A DNA stretch of 58,935 nt, from contig NZ_JABVXC010000004.1 of the NCBI RefSeq assembly GCF_013349955.1, positions 1-58,935 on the forward strand. Reading direction: 5' to 3'. A program made the translations under genes and the position numbers. Under the pieces are notes generated by a model. It made no database searches and was not told the DNA's origin. It was given only the letters and a program-made list of their open reading frames with translations. The stretch comes from Onishia taeanensis (GTDB lineage Bacteria > Pseudomonadota > Gammaproteobacteria > Pseudomonadales > Halomonadaceae). Below, in pieces: positions 51,565 to 58,935 of the stretch. How positions within the stretch are numbered: the first letter of the stretch is position 1; the number at the start of each line of letters is the position of its first letter.

Positions 51565-51903
51565 TCAATGACAGCTCCAGGGCTCCTTGTTGGCATTGTC
51601 CTTGATGTTCTGGTCGACGAACCGGTAGTGGTCTTCCTTGAAGCGGTTCCACCAGCCGTGACTGATCTCAATGGCGTGCCGGGCGAGGATCGCTTCGATA
51701 TGGTCGATGCACAGCCGCGACCCGTCATAGGCCATGATGAGCTTGCACTTGTCGGTGTCGTAGGTGACGCGTTGCAGTCCGAATAGCTCGTCTATCTGTG
51801 CGATGGCCAGACGTAACGCATCGGCATCGCAGGGCTCGAGCTTCAACTTACGCGTCACTAGATGGATCTCATTCACGCCTAGACGGAGTTCATTCTTGGA
51901 CAT
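51565..51903 (-). CDS. Uncharacterised 112-aa protein with ferredoxin-like pattern
   Basis: The ATG follows AAGGAG at eight bases. I do not recognise the family with certainty. Predicted secondary structure reads beta-alpha-beta-beta-alpha-beta: LRLGVNEIHLVTRKLKLE, ADALRLAIAQIDELFGLQRVTYDTDKCKLIMAYD, then SRLCIDHIEAILARHAIEIS. This resembles heavy-metal-associated domains but lacks the CXXC metal site. The C-terminal tail is rich in Trp, His and charged residues (HGWWNRFKEDHYRFVDQNI). A TTCAGC direct repeat lies about 280 bases upstream on the same strand, so it may belong to the metal regulon. Confidence 0.75.
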   Translation of the reverse strand: MSKNELRLGVNEIHLVTRKLKLEPCDADALRLAIAQIDELFGLQRVTYDTDKCKLIMAYDGSRLCIDHIEAILARHAIEISHGWWNRFKEDHYRFVDQNIKDNANKEPWSCH

Positions 51904-52297
51904 GTGGAGCACTCCTTCTTGTCTGTGTCGTCATGACCTCGCTAGCGTCATTTCCCTGCAGGGGGGCGATTTTCTGATCGTTCCGGACGGGGCTCGCAGA
52001 ACGGAGCAGCCCGGATGATGCAGGCGGAGCCTCCACTTATCATGTGTGAGTATCCTACAACCCTTGTGTTACCCAATGGTCAAATTGTGGTGTGCCGCTA
52101 GAGGGTGGGCAGCACCAGTCCTGGATCACGGTTATGCAATTCTCACTCCTACGTCGCACGCCATCAGCCTGGGCGACAAAGCTGAACCAAGGCTGAATGG
52201 GAGCTACTGTTGTGGATGTCATGGATACGTCAGCGAGAAATGTCCGGGGTGCAAGTCATAGCCGGCCTCAGCGGGTGTTTGGTGAGACGCTGACCGG
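51904..52297. other. 394-bp intergenic region between the 112-aa gene and the TVP38-type gene
   Basis: I see no supported coding sequence here. The notable content is the TTCAGC direct repeat at 52181-52197, oriented for the minus-strand gene at 51565-51903. A short plus-strand frame with CCGCHGYVSEKCPGC-like Cys residues near 52210-52260 lacks a start and homologues I know, so I do not call it. Confidence 0.5.
52181..52197 (-). promoter_or_regulatory. Direct-repeat operator candidate (TTCAGC-CTTGG-TTCAGC)
   Basis: On the minus strand two perfect TTCAGC hexamers are separated by five bases, the same layout as at 34151-34167 and 34365-34381. It lies upstream of the 112-aa protein gene. The shared spacing and sequence point to one OmpR-family regulator not encoded in the window. 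Confidence 0.55.
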
Positions 52298-53044
52298 CTA
52301 CCTCAGATGCAGCAAGCGCTTGAGGGCGGATCGGTAGCGTGTCGGCGCCGCCTTCCAGGCCAGCGGCAGCAGAGTGAGGGTGCCGAGCGCGAGCACCGTT
52401 AGGCCCGCACGGCGCAGATCGTCGGAGGCGAGTTCGTTGCCGAAATGCGCCAGCAGGAAACTCGCCGGCATGACGCCGAGCAGCGTCGCGATGGCGAAGC
52501 GCCAGGCCTTGAGAGGCGAGAGGCCGGCCGCATAGCTGACGACGTCGAAGGAAAGGAACGGCATCAGCCGGGTCACGAAAACGGCGGCCATCAGGGCGTT
52601 CTGGGAGGTGATGAAACGATGAAGAAGACCGCTGGAGGGACGCATGCCCAACCAGGCTCTCATCGCGTCATATCCTAGCAGGCGGGAAATGGCGAAGGCG
52701 ATGAGCGCGCCGGCCTCGGAGCCGATGGCCACGTAAAGTGTGCCCCAGACATGACCATAGGCCGCGCCGGCAGCGAGCGCGATCGGGGCACTTGGGATCG
52801 GGCTCATGACGATGGCGATCATCATTAGGCCAACGACCAGTGCTGGACCGAATGGGCCAAGCCGTATCACTGCCTGTTCGAGGGTGTCGCCGGCCAGCAA
52901 GGCATCCAGCATGCCGGTTCGCCACAGCACCAGAGCGGTGGCGAGAAAAACGGTAAGTACCGCCATGCCCAACATGATGCGTCGCCATGAAGCACGGGAA
53001 AGGCGTTTCGGGGCGCCAGTATCGATCTTGTGCGGGCTAACCAT
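52298..53044 (-). CDS. TVP38/TMEM64 family (DedA-like) membrane protein
   Basis: The 248-residue inner-membrane protein has five to six hydrophobic segments. The family core runs LGPFGPALVVGLMMIAIVMSPIPSAPIALAAGAAYGHVWGTLYVAIGSEAGALIAFAISRLLGY (residues 63-126) and continues with FVTRLMPFLSFDVVSYAAGLSPLKAWRFAIATLLGVMPASFLLAHFGN (near 159-206). The F-x-x-R-L-x-P-F-x-x-F motif is typical of SNARE-associated/TVP38 proteins, which are linked to lipid scrambling and membrane integrity. Such genes often accompany metal-resistance clusters. Its role here is unknown. Confidence 0.9.
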   Translation of the reverse strand: MVSPHKIDTGAPKRLSRASWRRIMLGMAVLTVFLATALVLWRTGMLDALLAGDTLEQAVIRLGPFGPALVVGLMMIAIVMSPIPSAPIALAAGAAYGHVWGTLYVAIGSEAGALIAFAISRLLGYDAMRAWLGMRPSSGLLHRFITSQNALMAAVFVTRLMPFLSFDVVSYAAGLSPLKAWRFAIATLLGVMPASFLLAHFGNELASDDLRRAGLTVLALGTLTLLPLAWKAAPTRYRSALKRLLHLR

Positions 53045-53160
53045 GTCTCCCTTTCTCTGACCTAGAGCGCATCGCAGGGTCAGGACCGAGAGATCCTGAT
53101 TCTTCGCATATTTTATGAGGCCTCAGCGCGAACCATTATGACGTTAGGGCTGGATAAGAG

Positions 53161-53345
53161 CCACATCTTCACGCCGGTGACGACGCCAGTATCCCCGGTG
53201 GCATCCCACGAGGCACGAGCCAAGTCAGCCATGTCGGCATAAGATTTCCCAGTAATCGCCGACATAGGGGGCGAACTATCGGGTGGCTTCATATCGCAAC
53301 CGCAGCCCTGTGCGGAACCGGATTGAGGCCCTCTCTGGCGCCGTT
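53161..53345 (-). pseudogene. copB: copB 3'-end fragment
   Basis: This stretch aligns base by base with the end of the copB gene at 58257-58440; by eye about five of six bases match. In the coding frame ADMADLARASWDATGDTGVVTGVKMW matches GDTADLARASGDATEDTGVVAGVRIW. A two-base deletion near 53245 and a one-base insertion near 53313 break the frame, and no upstream part of copB is present. Downstream the frame runs on past the original stop. It is a dead fragment lying in the same orientation as the intact 3' end. Confidence 0.85.
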
Positions 53346-53639
53346 CTCCAGTTCCATACACATGCCGAGCAATTAGGTCATCGAGGTACAGGATAAAATG
53401 GTCGCCTTCTTGGGTGTTGGAGTCACACATGTTGGCTATGCTGGCTATATGGAAGGGCATGCCGTATGAACTTGGCTCTGTGCATTGGGGCCTAGCTCCT
53501 TACGGCGCGCTACGCCGCTGAAGGGGCGCACAGATGCCACGCTCGTGGCGTTCTAGGTTAGCAGTAAGACGAGCGCGAGCAGGAAGAATGGCGATAGCAA
53601 TGAGTTAAGGCAACAAGGTGCATGACGGGGCAGTTGTTA

Positions 53640-54552
53640 GGTTTTGTCCGAAAAGTCTGATTTGCTAATGTTTCCGATGCCGTAACTGCATAGGTGATGC
53701 ATGGCAGGACGTCACGAACTCTCCGACGCAAGCTGGCAGATGATCGAAGACATCGTCTCACCGCCTCAGACAATGGGCCGCCCGCTCCGGGATGACCGCC
53801 AAATGCTGAACGGGATCTTTTGGATCTTGTGCACCGGTGCCAAATGGCGCGATCTCCCAGAGCGGTATGGTCCCTGGAAGACCGTCTATGACCGCTTCCG
53901 GCAATGGCGAGACGATGGCACTTTCGAGGCGGCGCTGGATCGACTCCACCTCAAGCTGCGTGAAGACGGGCTGATGGATCTGGACACATGGATGATTGAC
54001 TCGACATCGATCCGCGCCACCCGGGCCGCCTCAGGAGGCGGCAAAAAGGGGGGCAGCAAGACCCCCTTAGGCCATGCCCTTGGACGGAGTCGTGGCGGCC
54101 TTACGACCAAGATTCACATGGTCTGTGACCGGCAGGGTTGGCCGCTGACCTTCACCCTGCCACCGGGACAGGACTCAGATACACGGCACTTTATTCCCAC
54201 CCTGGAGCGCGTTCAGCTGCCTGGCCCCTCCGGCAGGCCTCGCAAGCGTTGCCGCTTCATCGTGGCGGACAAGGGATATGACAGCGAACCGTTGCGTCGC
54301 TACTGCGACCAGCATCGTATGAAGCCAATCATTGCCCGGCGCAAGATGAAGCGAAAACCGCGTCCTGGCGCTCCGCGGGGCTTCGATAAGCCTCGCTATC
54401 GAGAGCGAAACATCATCGAGCGCTGTTTCGGCTGGATCAAGGAATTGCGCCGGGTCTGCGCCCGGTACGACAAGTTGGCCAGCAGTTTCGGGGCAATGAT
54501 ATGCCTTGCTTGCATAGACCGTTGCTTGCGTGCCGACTTTTCAGACAGAACC
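53640..54552 (+). mobile_element. Complete IS5-family insertion sequence
   Basis: The left end GGTTTTGTCCGAAAAGTC and the inverted right end GGTTCTGTCTGAAAAGTC form terminal repeats of about 18 bp. TA flanks both sides (53638-53639 and 54553-54554), fitting a 2-bp target duplication. One transposase gene fills the element and is intact, so the copy may be active. It lies between a copB fragment and an AT-rich acyltransferase gene. The 180 bases before it (53461-53639) hold no gene. Confidence 0.85.
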
Positions 54553-54555
54553 TAG
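53701..54555 (+). CDS. IS5-family transposase
   Basis: The 284-residue DDE transposase moves the surrounding element. The N-terminal part has the DUF4096-like region (HELSDASWQMIEDIVSPPQTMGRPLRDDRQMLNGIFWILCTGAKWRDLPERYGPWKTVYDRFRQW). The catalytic triad is Asp in TWMIDSTSIRA (near residue 99), Asp in FIVADKGYDS (near 191) and Glu in NIIERCFGWIKELRR (near 239). The frame is uninterrupted. The stop codon TAG lies outside the terminal repeat: its TA is the target duplication and its G belongs to flanking DNA. Confidence 0.93.
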   Translation: MAGRHELSDASWQMIEDIVSPPQTMGRPLRDDRQMLNGIFWILCTGAKWRDLPERYGPWKTVYDRFRQWRDDGTFEAALDRLHLKLREDGLMDLDTWMIDSTSIRATRAASGGGKKGGSKTPLGHALGRSRGGLTTKIHMVCDRQGWPLTFTLPPGQDSDTRHFIPTLERVQLPGPSGRPRKRCRFIVADKGYDSEPLRRYCDQHRMKPIIARRKMKRKPRPGAPRGFDKPRYRERNIIERCFGWIKELRRVCARYDKLASSFGAMICLACIDRCLRADFSDRT

Positions 54556-54596
54556 AATTGTTATCAAGGCCGCTTTTTTAACCAAGGATAATTACC

Positions 54597-56600
54597 TTGA
54601 AATATCGTTCCGAAATTGATGGTTTGAGAGCACTTGCTGTTGTTTCAGTGATATTGTTCCACGCCGGATTTGCGATTTTTAGCGGAGGATTTGTCGGCGT
54701 AGATGTTTTCTTTGTCATCAGCGGCTACCTCATTACGACCATCTTAATTGAAGATATTGATAATAAGCGATTCAGCTTCTTAGATTTCTATGAGCGTCGT
54801 GCACGGCGAATCTTGCCAGCACTCTTCTTTGTAATGCTCTGCAGCATCTTGTTTTCATGGATGTGGATGCTGCCAAGCCAATTGGATGATTTTTCTCACA
54901 GCCTTGTCGCAGTCAGCTTGTTTTCGTCCAATGTGCTATTCTGGCAGGAAAGTGGTTATTTTGATGCGGCTGCCGAAGAAAAACCTCTGTTACACACATG
55001 GAGCTTAGCTGTCGAAGAACAATACTACGTTTTATTCCCAATTTTTCTCTTTCTAGCTTGGCGATATGGAAAAAATCGCGTCTTTTGGATGATCGTATTG
55101 TTTTCCGCAATCAGCTTTTTACTGAGCGAATGGGGATGGCGAAATAAATCAACTCCTAACTTCTATTTAGCACCAACGCGAGCGTGGGAGTTGCTTGCAG
55201 GAACTATGGCGGCTTTTGTCGTGCAGCGGCGTGGAGTGGTCAAGAATGATTCGCTTGCATTAGTCGGTTTGGCCGCAATTTTAGTATCTGTGTTCGTTTA
55301 CGATGAAGCCACCCCTTTTCCAAGTGCATATGCGCTTGCACCAGTTTTAGGCGCCGTACTCTTGGTGCTTTTTGCGGACAAGGAAACATTCGCCGCAAGA
55401 CTTCTCAACACTCGCCTGCTCGTCGGTATAGGCTTTATTAGCTATAGCGCTTACTTGTGGCATCAGCCACTGTTTGCCTTTGCGCGGATACAAAGTCTAT
55501 CGGAGCCAAGCCCCATGCTAATGCTATTTTTGAGCTGTTTTTCAGTAGCACTAGCTGTCGTCAGTTGGAAAATTATTGAGCAGCCGTTTCGAAGGAAGGA
55601 AAAAATTGACAGCAGGAGATTATTTTTCTTCTCTTCGGCAGGGTTGGTAATGTTTGTATCTATAGGTTTATACGGTCACGACGAAAATGGATATATCAAC
55701 GGTGATTTTATAATGTCTCCAAACGTTGAGTTTCGATCTTTTGGTGAAAAAGTAGAAACCATCGGCGATGTTTGTGTGCCACAAAGGACCGAGGGTTCAC
55801 ATTGGGTATCTGAGTGTACCTTTGGGGACAAGGATTCCAGTGAAGTCGTAATCTTGATCGGTGATTCACATGCTCAAGCCATCAGTTACTCACTTGACCA
55901 GGTGTTTAGAAGACAGAACATCAAGGGAAAAGTTTTCAATTTGGACGGCTGTGAGACCGTGCCCTTTATAAGAAGAAACAAGAATAGATCGGTTGAAAAC
56001 TGTGAGGAAAGATTCGAGGAATTTACGAGTATCATAAAGCGACAAGATGCAGAGGTGATACTTGCTAGTCGTTGGAGCTTCAAGCTTTTTCCTATTGAGG
56101 GCGTGATTGATAAAATGCCGTATCGAAACAGCGAAGGGTTTTCCGAGAGGGATGCCAACTACAGAGAATATGACGTGCTGGTTTCTGGTGAGTTTTATCG
56201 CGACGCGAAAACCAAGAGAGAATACTTGATAAAGTATATTGAAGAAATGGCGAAAGTTGCTAGGTCTCTTTATCTCGTTTACCCAGTTCCTGAGACTGGC
56301 ATTGATATTGAAAAGATGAATCGGTTTTATTACTCGGAAAATAATCAAGTTCTTGAGCAGGTGACATTCCCTTATGAAGACTTTTATTCAAGAAATAAAT
56401 TCGTCATAGATGCTTTTGATAGTATACCGGCTCCCGGTATTAAGCGGGTAGTCGTTAGTGCCCTATTTTGTAACAACTATGTGCAAGGCAGGTGTGTAGT
56501 TCAACGGAATAGCGTCCCGTTTTATTATGATGACGATCATTTATCCAAGAAGGGGGCCGATATCGTTGTTGATGAAATTTTTAGACTCTCCGATTGGTAA
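54597..56600 (+). CDS. Acyltransferase family 3 / SGNH-domain O-acyltransferase (OafA/YrhL type)
   Basis: The start is TTG with AAGGA upstream. The 667-residue protein has an N-terminal acyltransferase-3 domain of about ten helices (EIDGLRALAVVSVILFHAGF, GGFVGVDVFFVISGYLITTIL, FYERRARRILPALF, TWSLAVEEQYYVLFPIFLF) and a C-terminal periplasmic SGNH domain. The SGNH domain has VVILIGDSHAQAISYSLDQVF (near residue 420) and DDDHLSKKGAD (near 645) holding the Asp-x-x-His pair. It probably O-acylates a surface polysaccharide. The gene is much richer in AT than its surroundings and lies between an intact IS5 element and an IS3 remnant, so recent transfer is likely. The target glycan genes are not here. 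Confidence 0.92.
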   Translation: MKYRSEIDGLRALAVVSVILFHAGFAIFSGGFVGVDVFFVISGYLITTILIEDIDNKRFSFLDFYERRARRILPALFFVMLCSILFSWMWMLPSQLDDFSHSLVAVSLFSSNVLFWQESGYFDAAAEEKPLLHTWSLAVEEQYYVLFPIFLFLAWRYGKNRVFWMIVLFSAISFLLSEWGWRNKSTPNFYLAPTRAWELLAGTMAAFVVQRRGVVKNDSLALVGLAAILVSVFVYDEATPFPSAYALAPVLGAVLLVLFADKETFAARLLNTRLLVGIGFISYSAYLWHQPLFAFARIQSLSEPSPMLMLFLSCFSVALAVVSWKIIEQPFRRKEKIDSRRLFFFSSAGLVMFVSIGLYGHDENGYINGDFIMSPNVEFRSFGEKVETIGDVCVPQRTEGSHWVSECTFGDKDSSEVVILIGDSHAQAISYSLDQVFRRQNIKGKVFNLDGCETVPFIRRNKNRSVENCEERFEEFTSIIKRQDAEVILASRWSFKLFPIEGVIDKMPYRNSEGFSERDANYREYDVLVSGEFYRDAKTKREYLIKYIEEMAKVARSLYLVYPVPETGIDIEKMNRFYYSENNQVLEQVTFPYEDFYSRNKFVIDAFDSIPAPGIKRVVVSALFCNNYVQGRCVVQRNSVPFYYDDDHLSKKGADIVVDEIFRLSDW

Positions 56601-56670
56601 GATTGTTAGATGTGTGAAGTGATCCCCTCCATGGCTGCATAGGCTATAGTGCAGCGATGAGGAGGATGCG

Positions 56671-57563
56671 ATGAGCAACGAACCTACCGTCAAACGCTGG
56701 ACCGCCAAGCGCAAGGCCGCGGTGGTCATGGACACCTTAAAGGGCAAGACCACGGTCGCTGAAGTGGCCTCCAGCACGATTTCGGCTGGATCGAAGAAGC
56801 CCAGCGCAGCATGGAAATGGGCTCAAGGCCCGTGCCAAGGATATCCGTGAGCAGTTCGAGTCCGAGCTCCGGGAAACTAAGGAAGCGCTGGGCGAGGCCC
56901 ATCTGCAGATCTATTCATTAAAAAAGTTTCGCCGCCTGCTCGACGAGGACGGGAACTTGTAAGGTCGCTGCAGGCGGAACTGGCCCTGGAGGGCTATGTA
57001 GTATCCCTAACCAAGCTCTGTCGCTGATTGGAGCTGCTACTGCGAAGCCTGTATTACCAGTCCAAGGCGCGGCGACGTGTCATCAATACTGATCTGGCAG
57101 CCCGGGTAAAGCTGGCCCTGGAGCGGTCCCCACCTACGGCTATCGCCGCCTGGTGTGTGTCCTGGGAGAGAACCACAAGCTGATACAGCGCATCCTGCAG
57201 TTGAAGGGCTGGCTGGCGCGCAAGCGACCACAGGGCTTCTGCCCTCGCGTCAGGAGTCTTTCGTCCGTGGCCTCACGACAAGATGAGCGCTGGGCCACGG
57301 ATCTCACCCATGTGTGGTGTTGTAAAGATCGGCGGGCCAGACTGGCGGTAATCATCGACTGCTTTACGCGTGAGTTCCATGGCTGGCGATTGTCGGACAA
57401 AGGCAGCAGCAAAATAGCGGAGGCTGCCTTGGAGGAAGCGCTGATTTATCGACTAGGGGCTCTGGGTCGTGTTCAGCCACCACTGACACTGCGCTCCGAC
57501 TACGGGCCACCTAAGGTTAAAGTGGCATCATGGACAACAAAATCCCTGCAGATGTCAGCATAA
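56671..57563 (+). pseudogene. IS3-family transposase pseudogene (orfA and orfB remains)
   Basis: GAGGAGGATGCG precedes an ATG opening MSNEPTVKRWTAKRKAAVVM, an OrfA-type start. The frame is lost after about 40 codons and continues in another frame as LKARAKDIREQFESELRETKEALGEAHLQIYSLKK, then stops. OrfB remains follow with several stops and shifts: LQAELALEGYVVSLTKLCR, then an rve integrase part at 57270-57510 (RWATDLTHVWCCKDRRARLAVIIDCFTREFHGW and LTLRSDYG). The end of OrfB is missing. The following 57564-57740 shows no gene. Confidence 0.85.
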
Positions 57564-57740
57564 CTTAGACCTAAGCAAAAGAGATCATTCTTGGCAGTCC
57601 GCCATATCCGGATCAGTGGCTCACCATAGTGACAGGAGACCTGAGCTACCGGATTCGGCTCGACAGGGCTTAACAGAGGTTCATAACATCCTGGCGGGCG
57701 GGCTCAACCATTCTCTACGAGGTCCTTGCAGCCCTACGGC

Positions 57741-58105
57741 TCAGTAAACAAGTTCCGCTGCCAGGAATGCAGTAGTTGTGGGTCCTAAGCTGAACATGCT
57801 CGGAGTTCTGGAAGTGAATGCGTGGGTTGGAATCCTTGTATACGAGCTTGCCAGAGCTATCGTACAGCCCCCTGCTATTACGATAAAAGCGCAGGAGTCG
57901 CTAGCAAGGTGTTCGTTTCTGATCTGGATCATCTGGGCCTGCTCCACATTGACCTGATAGAGCTTGGCGGGGCTCAGGATCTGGGAGTTGGTCACCCCTT
58001 TTTCAATGATCACAGAACCACTTGGCTTATCGCCAGTGATGGCGAAGGATGAGGCAGAGACCAGGCGCAACATCGCGGCACCGTGGAAATGAGTTGACGT
58101 TTCAT
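57741..58105 (-). pseudogene. Frameshifted gene for a small secreted protein
   Basis: AAGGAGGTGGACC precedes an ATG at 58105 that reads MKRQLIST and then runs out of homology-like sequence, stopping after 31 codons. Shifting by one base near 58075 restores a signal-peptide-like text (AAMLRLVSASSFA) and a long open frame: ITGDKPSGSVIIEKGVTNSQ, LSPAKLYQVNVEQAQMIQIRNEHLA, and on to 57741. The excellent ribosome binding site in one frame and the signal peptide in the other argue for a once-functional gene with an indel. I do not recognise the family. It lies just downstream of copB on the same strand, separated by a terminator. Confidence 0.6.
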
Positions 58106-58160
58106 GGTCCACCTCCTTGATTGGTTGACGTTGTAATTATGAAAATAAAAACTGAAATGT

Positions 58161-58198
58161 GATAAAAATAGATAAAAATAGATAAAAATAGATAAAAA
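58161..58198. repeat. AT-rich 10-bp tandem repeat
   Basis: GATAAAAATA repeats from 58161 with period 10: three perfect copies and a fourth of eight bases (GATAAAAA). It lies between copB and the frameshifted secreted-protein gene. On the minus strand it forms the T-rich tail after the copB terminator stem, and it may act as an AT-rich promoter element for the gene downstream. Confidence 0.85.
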
Positions 58199-58217
58199 CG
58201 CCACATTAATATGTGGC
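58189..58217 (-). terminator. Rho-independent terminator after copB
   Basis: On the minus strand GCCACAT-ATTA-ATGTGGC forms a 7-bp stem and four-base loop, followed by GTTTTTATC and more T-rich DNA. It lies about 33 bases after the copB stop codon. Confidence 0.85.
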
Positions 58218-58249
58218 GCAGAAGAAATATCGAGATATGCAAAATGAGG

Positions 58250-58935
58250 TTAATACCATATCCTCACGCCGGCGACGACGCCGGTATCTTCGGTGGCATC
58301 CCCCGAGGCGCGGGCCAAGTCAGCCGTGTCACCATAGGACTTTTCCCAGTAGCCGCCGATATAGGGGGCGAACTTTCGGGTGATTTCATATCGCAACCGA
58401 AGCCCGGTGCGAACCGAGTTGAGGCCCTCACCGACGCCAAATTCCGGCACCTCATCGGCTGCCGCTGCGACTTCCAGGCGCGGTTGCAGGTAGGTCCGCT
58501 GGGTGATCCGCAGGTCGTATTCGCTTTCCAGGCTGGCCGAGACATCGCCGTCCTCGCTGACCCTCAGGTCGAGATCGGTTTCGAAACGATAAGGCACGAG
58601 CCCCTGGAGATTGATGACGCCGAAGTAGCGTTCGGGGTGATCGTTCGAAGCGATGCCACCCTGATAGCCGATACCGCCCTGGAGCTCCCAGAAATCGGTG
58701 ATCAGACGGCTGTAGAGCAGATCGAGATTTTCGAATTCCGCATCCTCATTGTCACCCTGGACATTCTCGCCTTCCCCCTTTAGATAGACTCGATTGACAT
58801 CGCCGCCGTACCAGGCCTGGAAATCCCAGACCAGGGCATCCTCGCCCTTGTCGGGGGAAGCATATTCCAAGCGATCGACGAGTATCGAGCCCCGTGAGTG
58901 TTCGGCCATCGGCGATGGCCAGTTCGCCGGGGCAT
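58250..58935 (-). CDS. copB: Copper resistance protein CopB, C-terminal part (5' end outside window)
   Basis: The frame is open to the window edge, so the visible 227 residues are the C-terminal half or more of CopB, an outer-membrane beta-barrel protein of copper resistance operons. Family motifs are ILVDRLEY, ALVWDFQAWYGGDVNRVYLKGEGEN, ENLDLLYSRLITDFWELQGGIGYQ, VPYRFETDLDLRV, RTYLQPRLEV, GLNSVRTGLRLRYEITRKFAPYIGGYWEKSYGDTADLAR and a final Trp-Tyr, as expected of a barrel C-terminus. copA (multicopper oxidase) would be expected upstream, outside the window. A terminator follows. A broken copy of its last 180 bases lies at 53161-53345. Confidence 0.93.
   Translation of the reverse strand, partial: APANWPSPMAEHSRGSILVDRLEYASPDKGEDALVWDFQAWYGGDVNRVYLKGEGENVQGDNEDAEFENLDLLYSRLITDFWELQGGIGYQGGIASNDHPERYFGVINLQGLVPYRFETDLDLRVSEDGDVSASLESEYDLRITQRTYLQPRLEVAAAADEVPEFGVGEGLNSVRTGLRLRYEITRKFAPYIGGYWEKSYGDTADLARASGDATEDTGVVAGVRIWY

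Noticed and set aside
58161..58198. Short AT-rich tandem repeat considered as a CRISPR or iteron array
   Set aside because: The unit is only 10 bases without spacers, and no cas or rep gene is near. It is better explained as simple repeat and terminator tail. No CRISPR array was seen anywhere in the window.

Overview
The window comes from the chromosome of a halophilic gammaproteobacterium, most likely a Halomonas-type member of the Halomonadaceae. This is inferred from the roughly 60 percent GC composition, the gloB/mltD/yafS/rnhA/dnaQ neighbourhood, and the mix of Na+-coupled and K+/H+ transporters. No 16S gene is present, so the genus is an inference.

Region 1 (1-30.4 kb) is ordinary core genome. 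It starts with the end of a UDP-glucose dehydrogenase gene and a glycosyltransferase. Next come a DUF4399 protein, a thiM-thiE pair under a clear TPP riboswitch, and a complete yejA-yejB-yejE-yejF peptide ABC importer. A 157-bp MITE-like hairpin element lies upstream of yejA. After it come mltD and gloB facing yafS-like, rnhA, dnaQ and nudC, followed by an SCP2 protein, sohB and an ArsR-type regulator. The rest holds prpE, two sodium-coupled transporters (NhaC and AGCS families), a YhhQ-type transporter, ybfF, an exonuclease/GIY-YIG fusion, an orphan NMT1-type binding protein, a CvrA/NhaP2 antiporter and a tRNA-Ser(UGA).

Region 2 (30.4-42.1 kb), just after the tRNA, is an accessory metal-handling region. 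It has a CcdA-like protein, an uncharacterised 152-aa helical protein, a DUF3141 hydrolase, a YHS-domain membrane protein, a DUF5676-like protein, an isoprenylcysteine-methyltransferase-like protein, a SHOCT protein and a Cu+-type P1B ATPase with two CPMHPE...CPKCGM metal-binding modules. A YncE-like beta-propeller, an APC permease and a frameshifted second copy of the 152-aa gene follow.

Region 3 (42.3-51.0 kb, minus strand) is the most striking part. It is an eight-gene, tightly overlapping operon resembling complex I: nuoA, a NuoB/NuoD-like fusion, H, J, K, L, M and N, with no C, E, F, G or I. The antiporter-like subunits L, M, N keep their channel Lys/Glu residues. The NuoB-like part has none of the N2 cluster cysteines, the NuoD-like part has lost the His residues of the quinone loop, and NuoH lacks the usual SYE glutamate. 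Two metal-binding modules and long His-rich stretches are inserted between the B-like and D-like parts, and NuoJ has a methionine-packed helix. I read this as a non-redox, ion-translocating complex whose peripheral arm has been rebuilt to bind metal. The function is inference.

Region 4 (51.0-58.9 kb) is a patchwork of insertion-sequence debris: an IS3-like remnant, a small protein with a ferredoxin-like pattern, a TVP38/TMEM64 protein, a copB fragment, an intact IS5-family element, an AT-rich acyltransferase gene, an IS3 transposase pseudogene, a frameshifted secreted-protein gene and the 3' part of copB. A 6-5-6 direct repeat (TTCAGC-N5-TTCAGC) occurs three times in the metal regions and may be the operator of an OmpR-family metal-responsive regulator.
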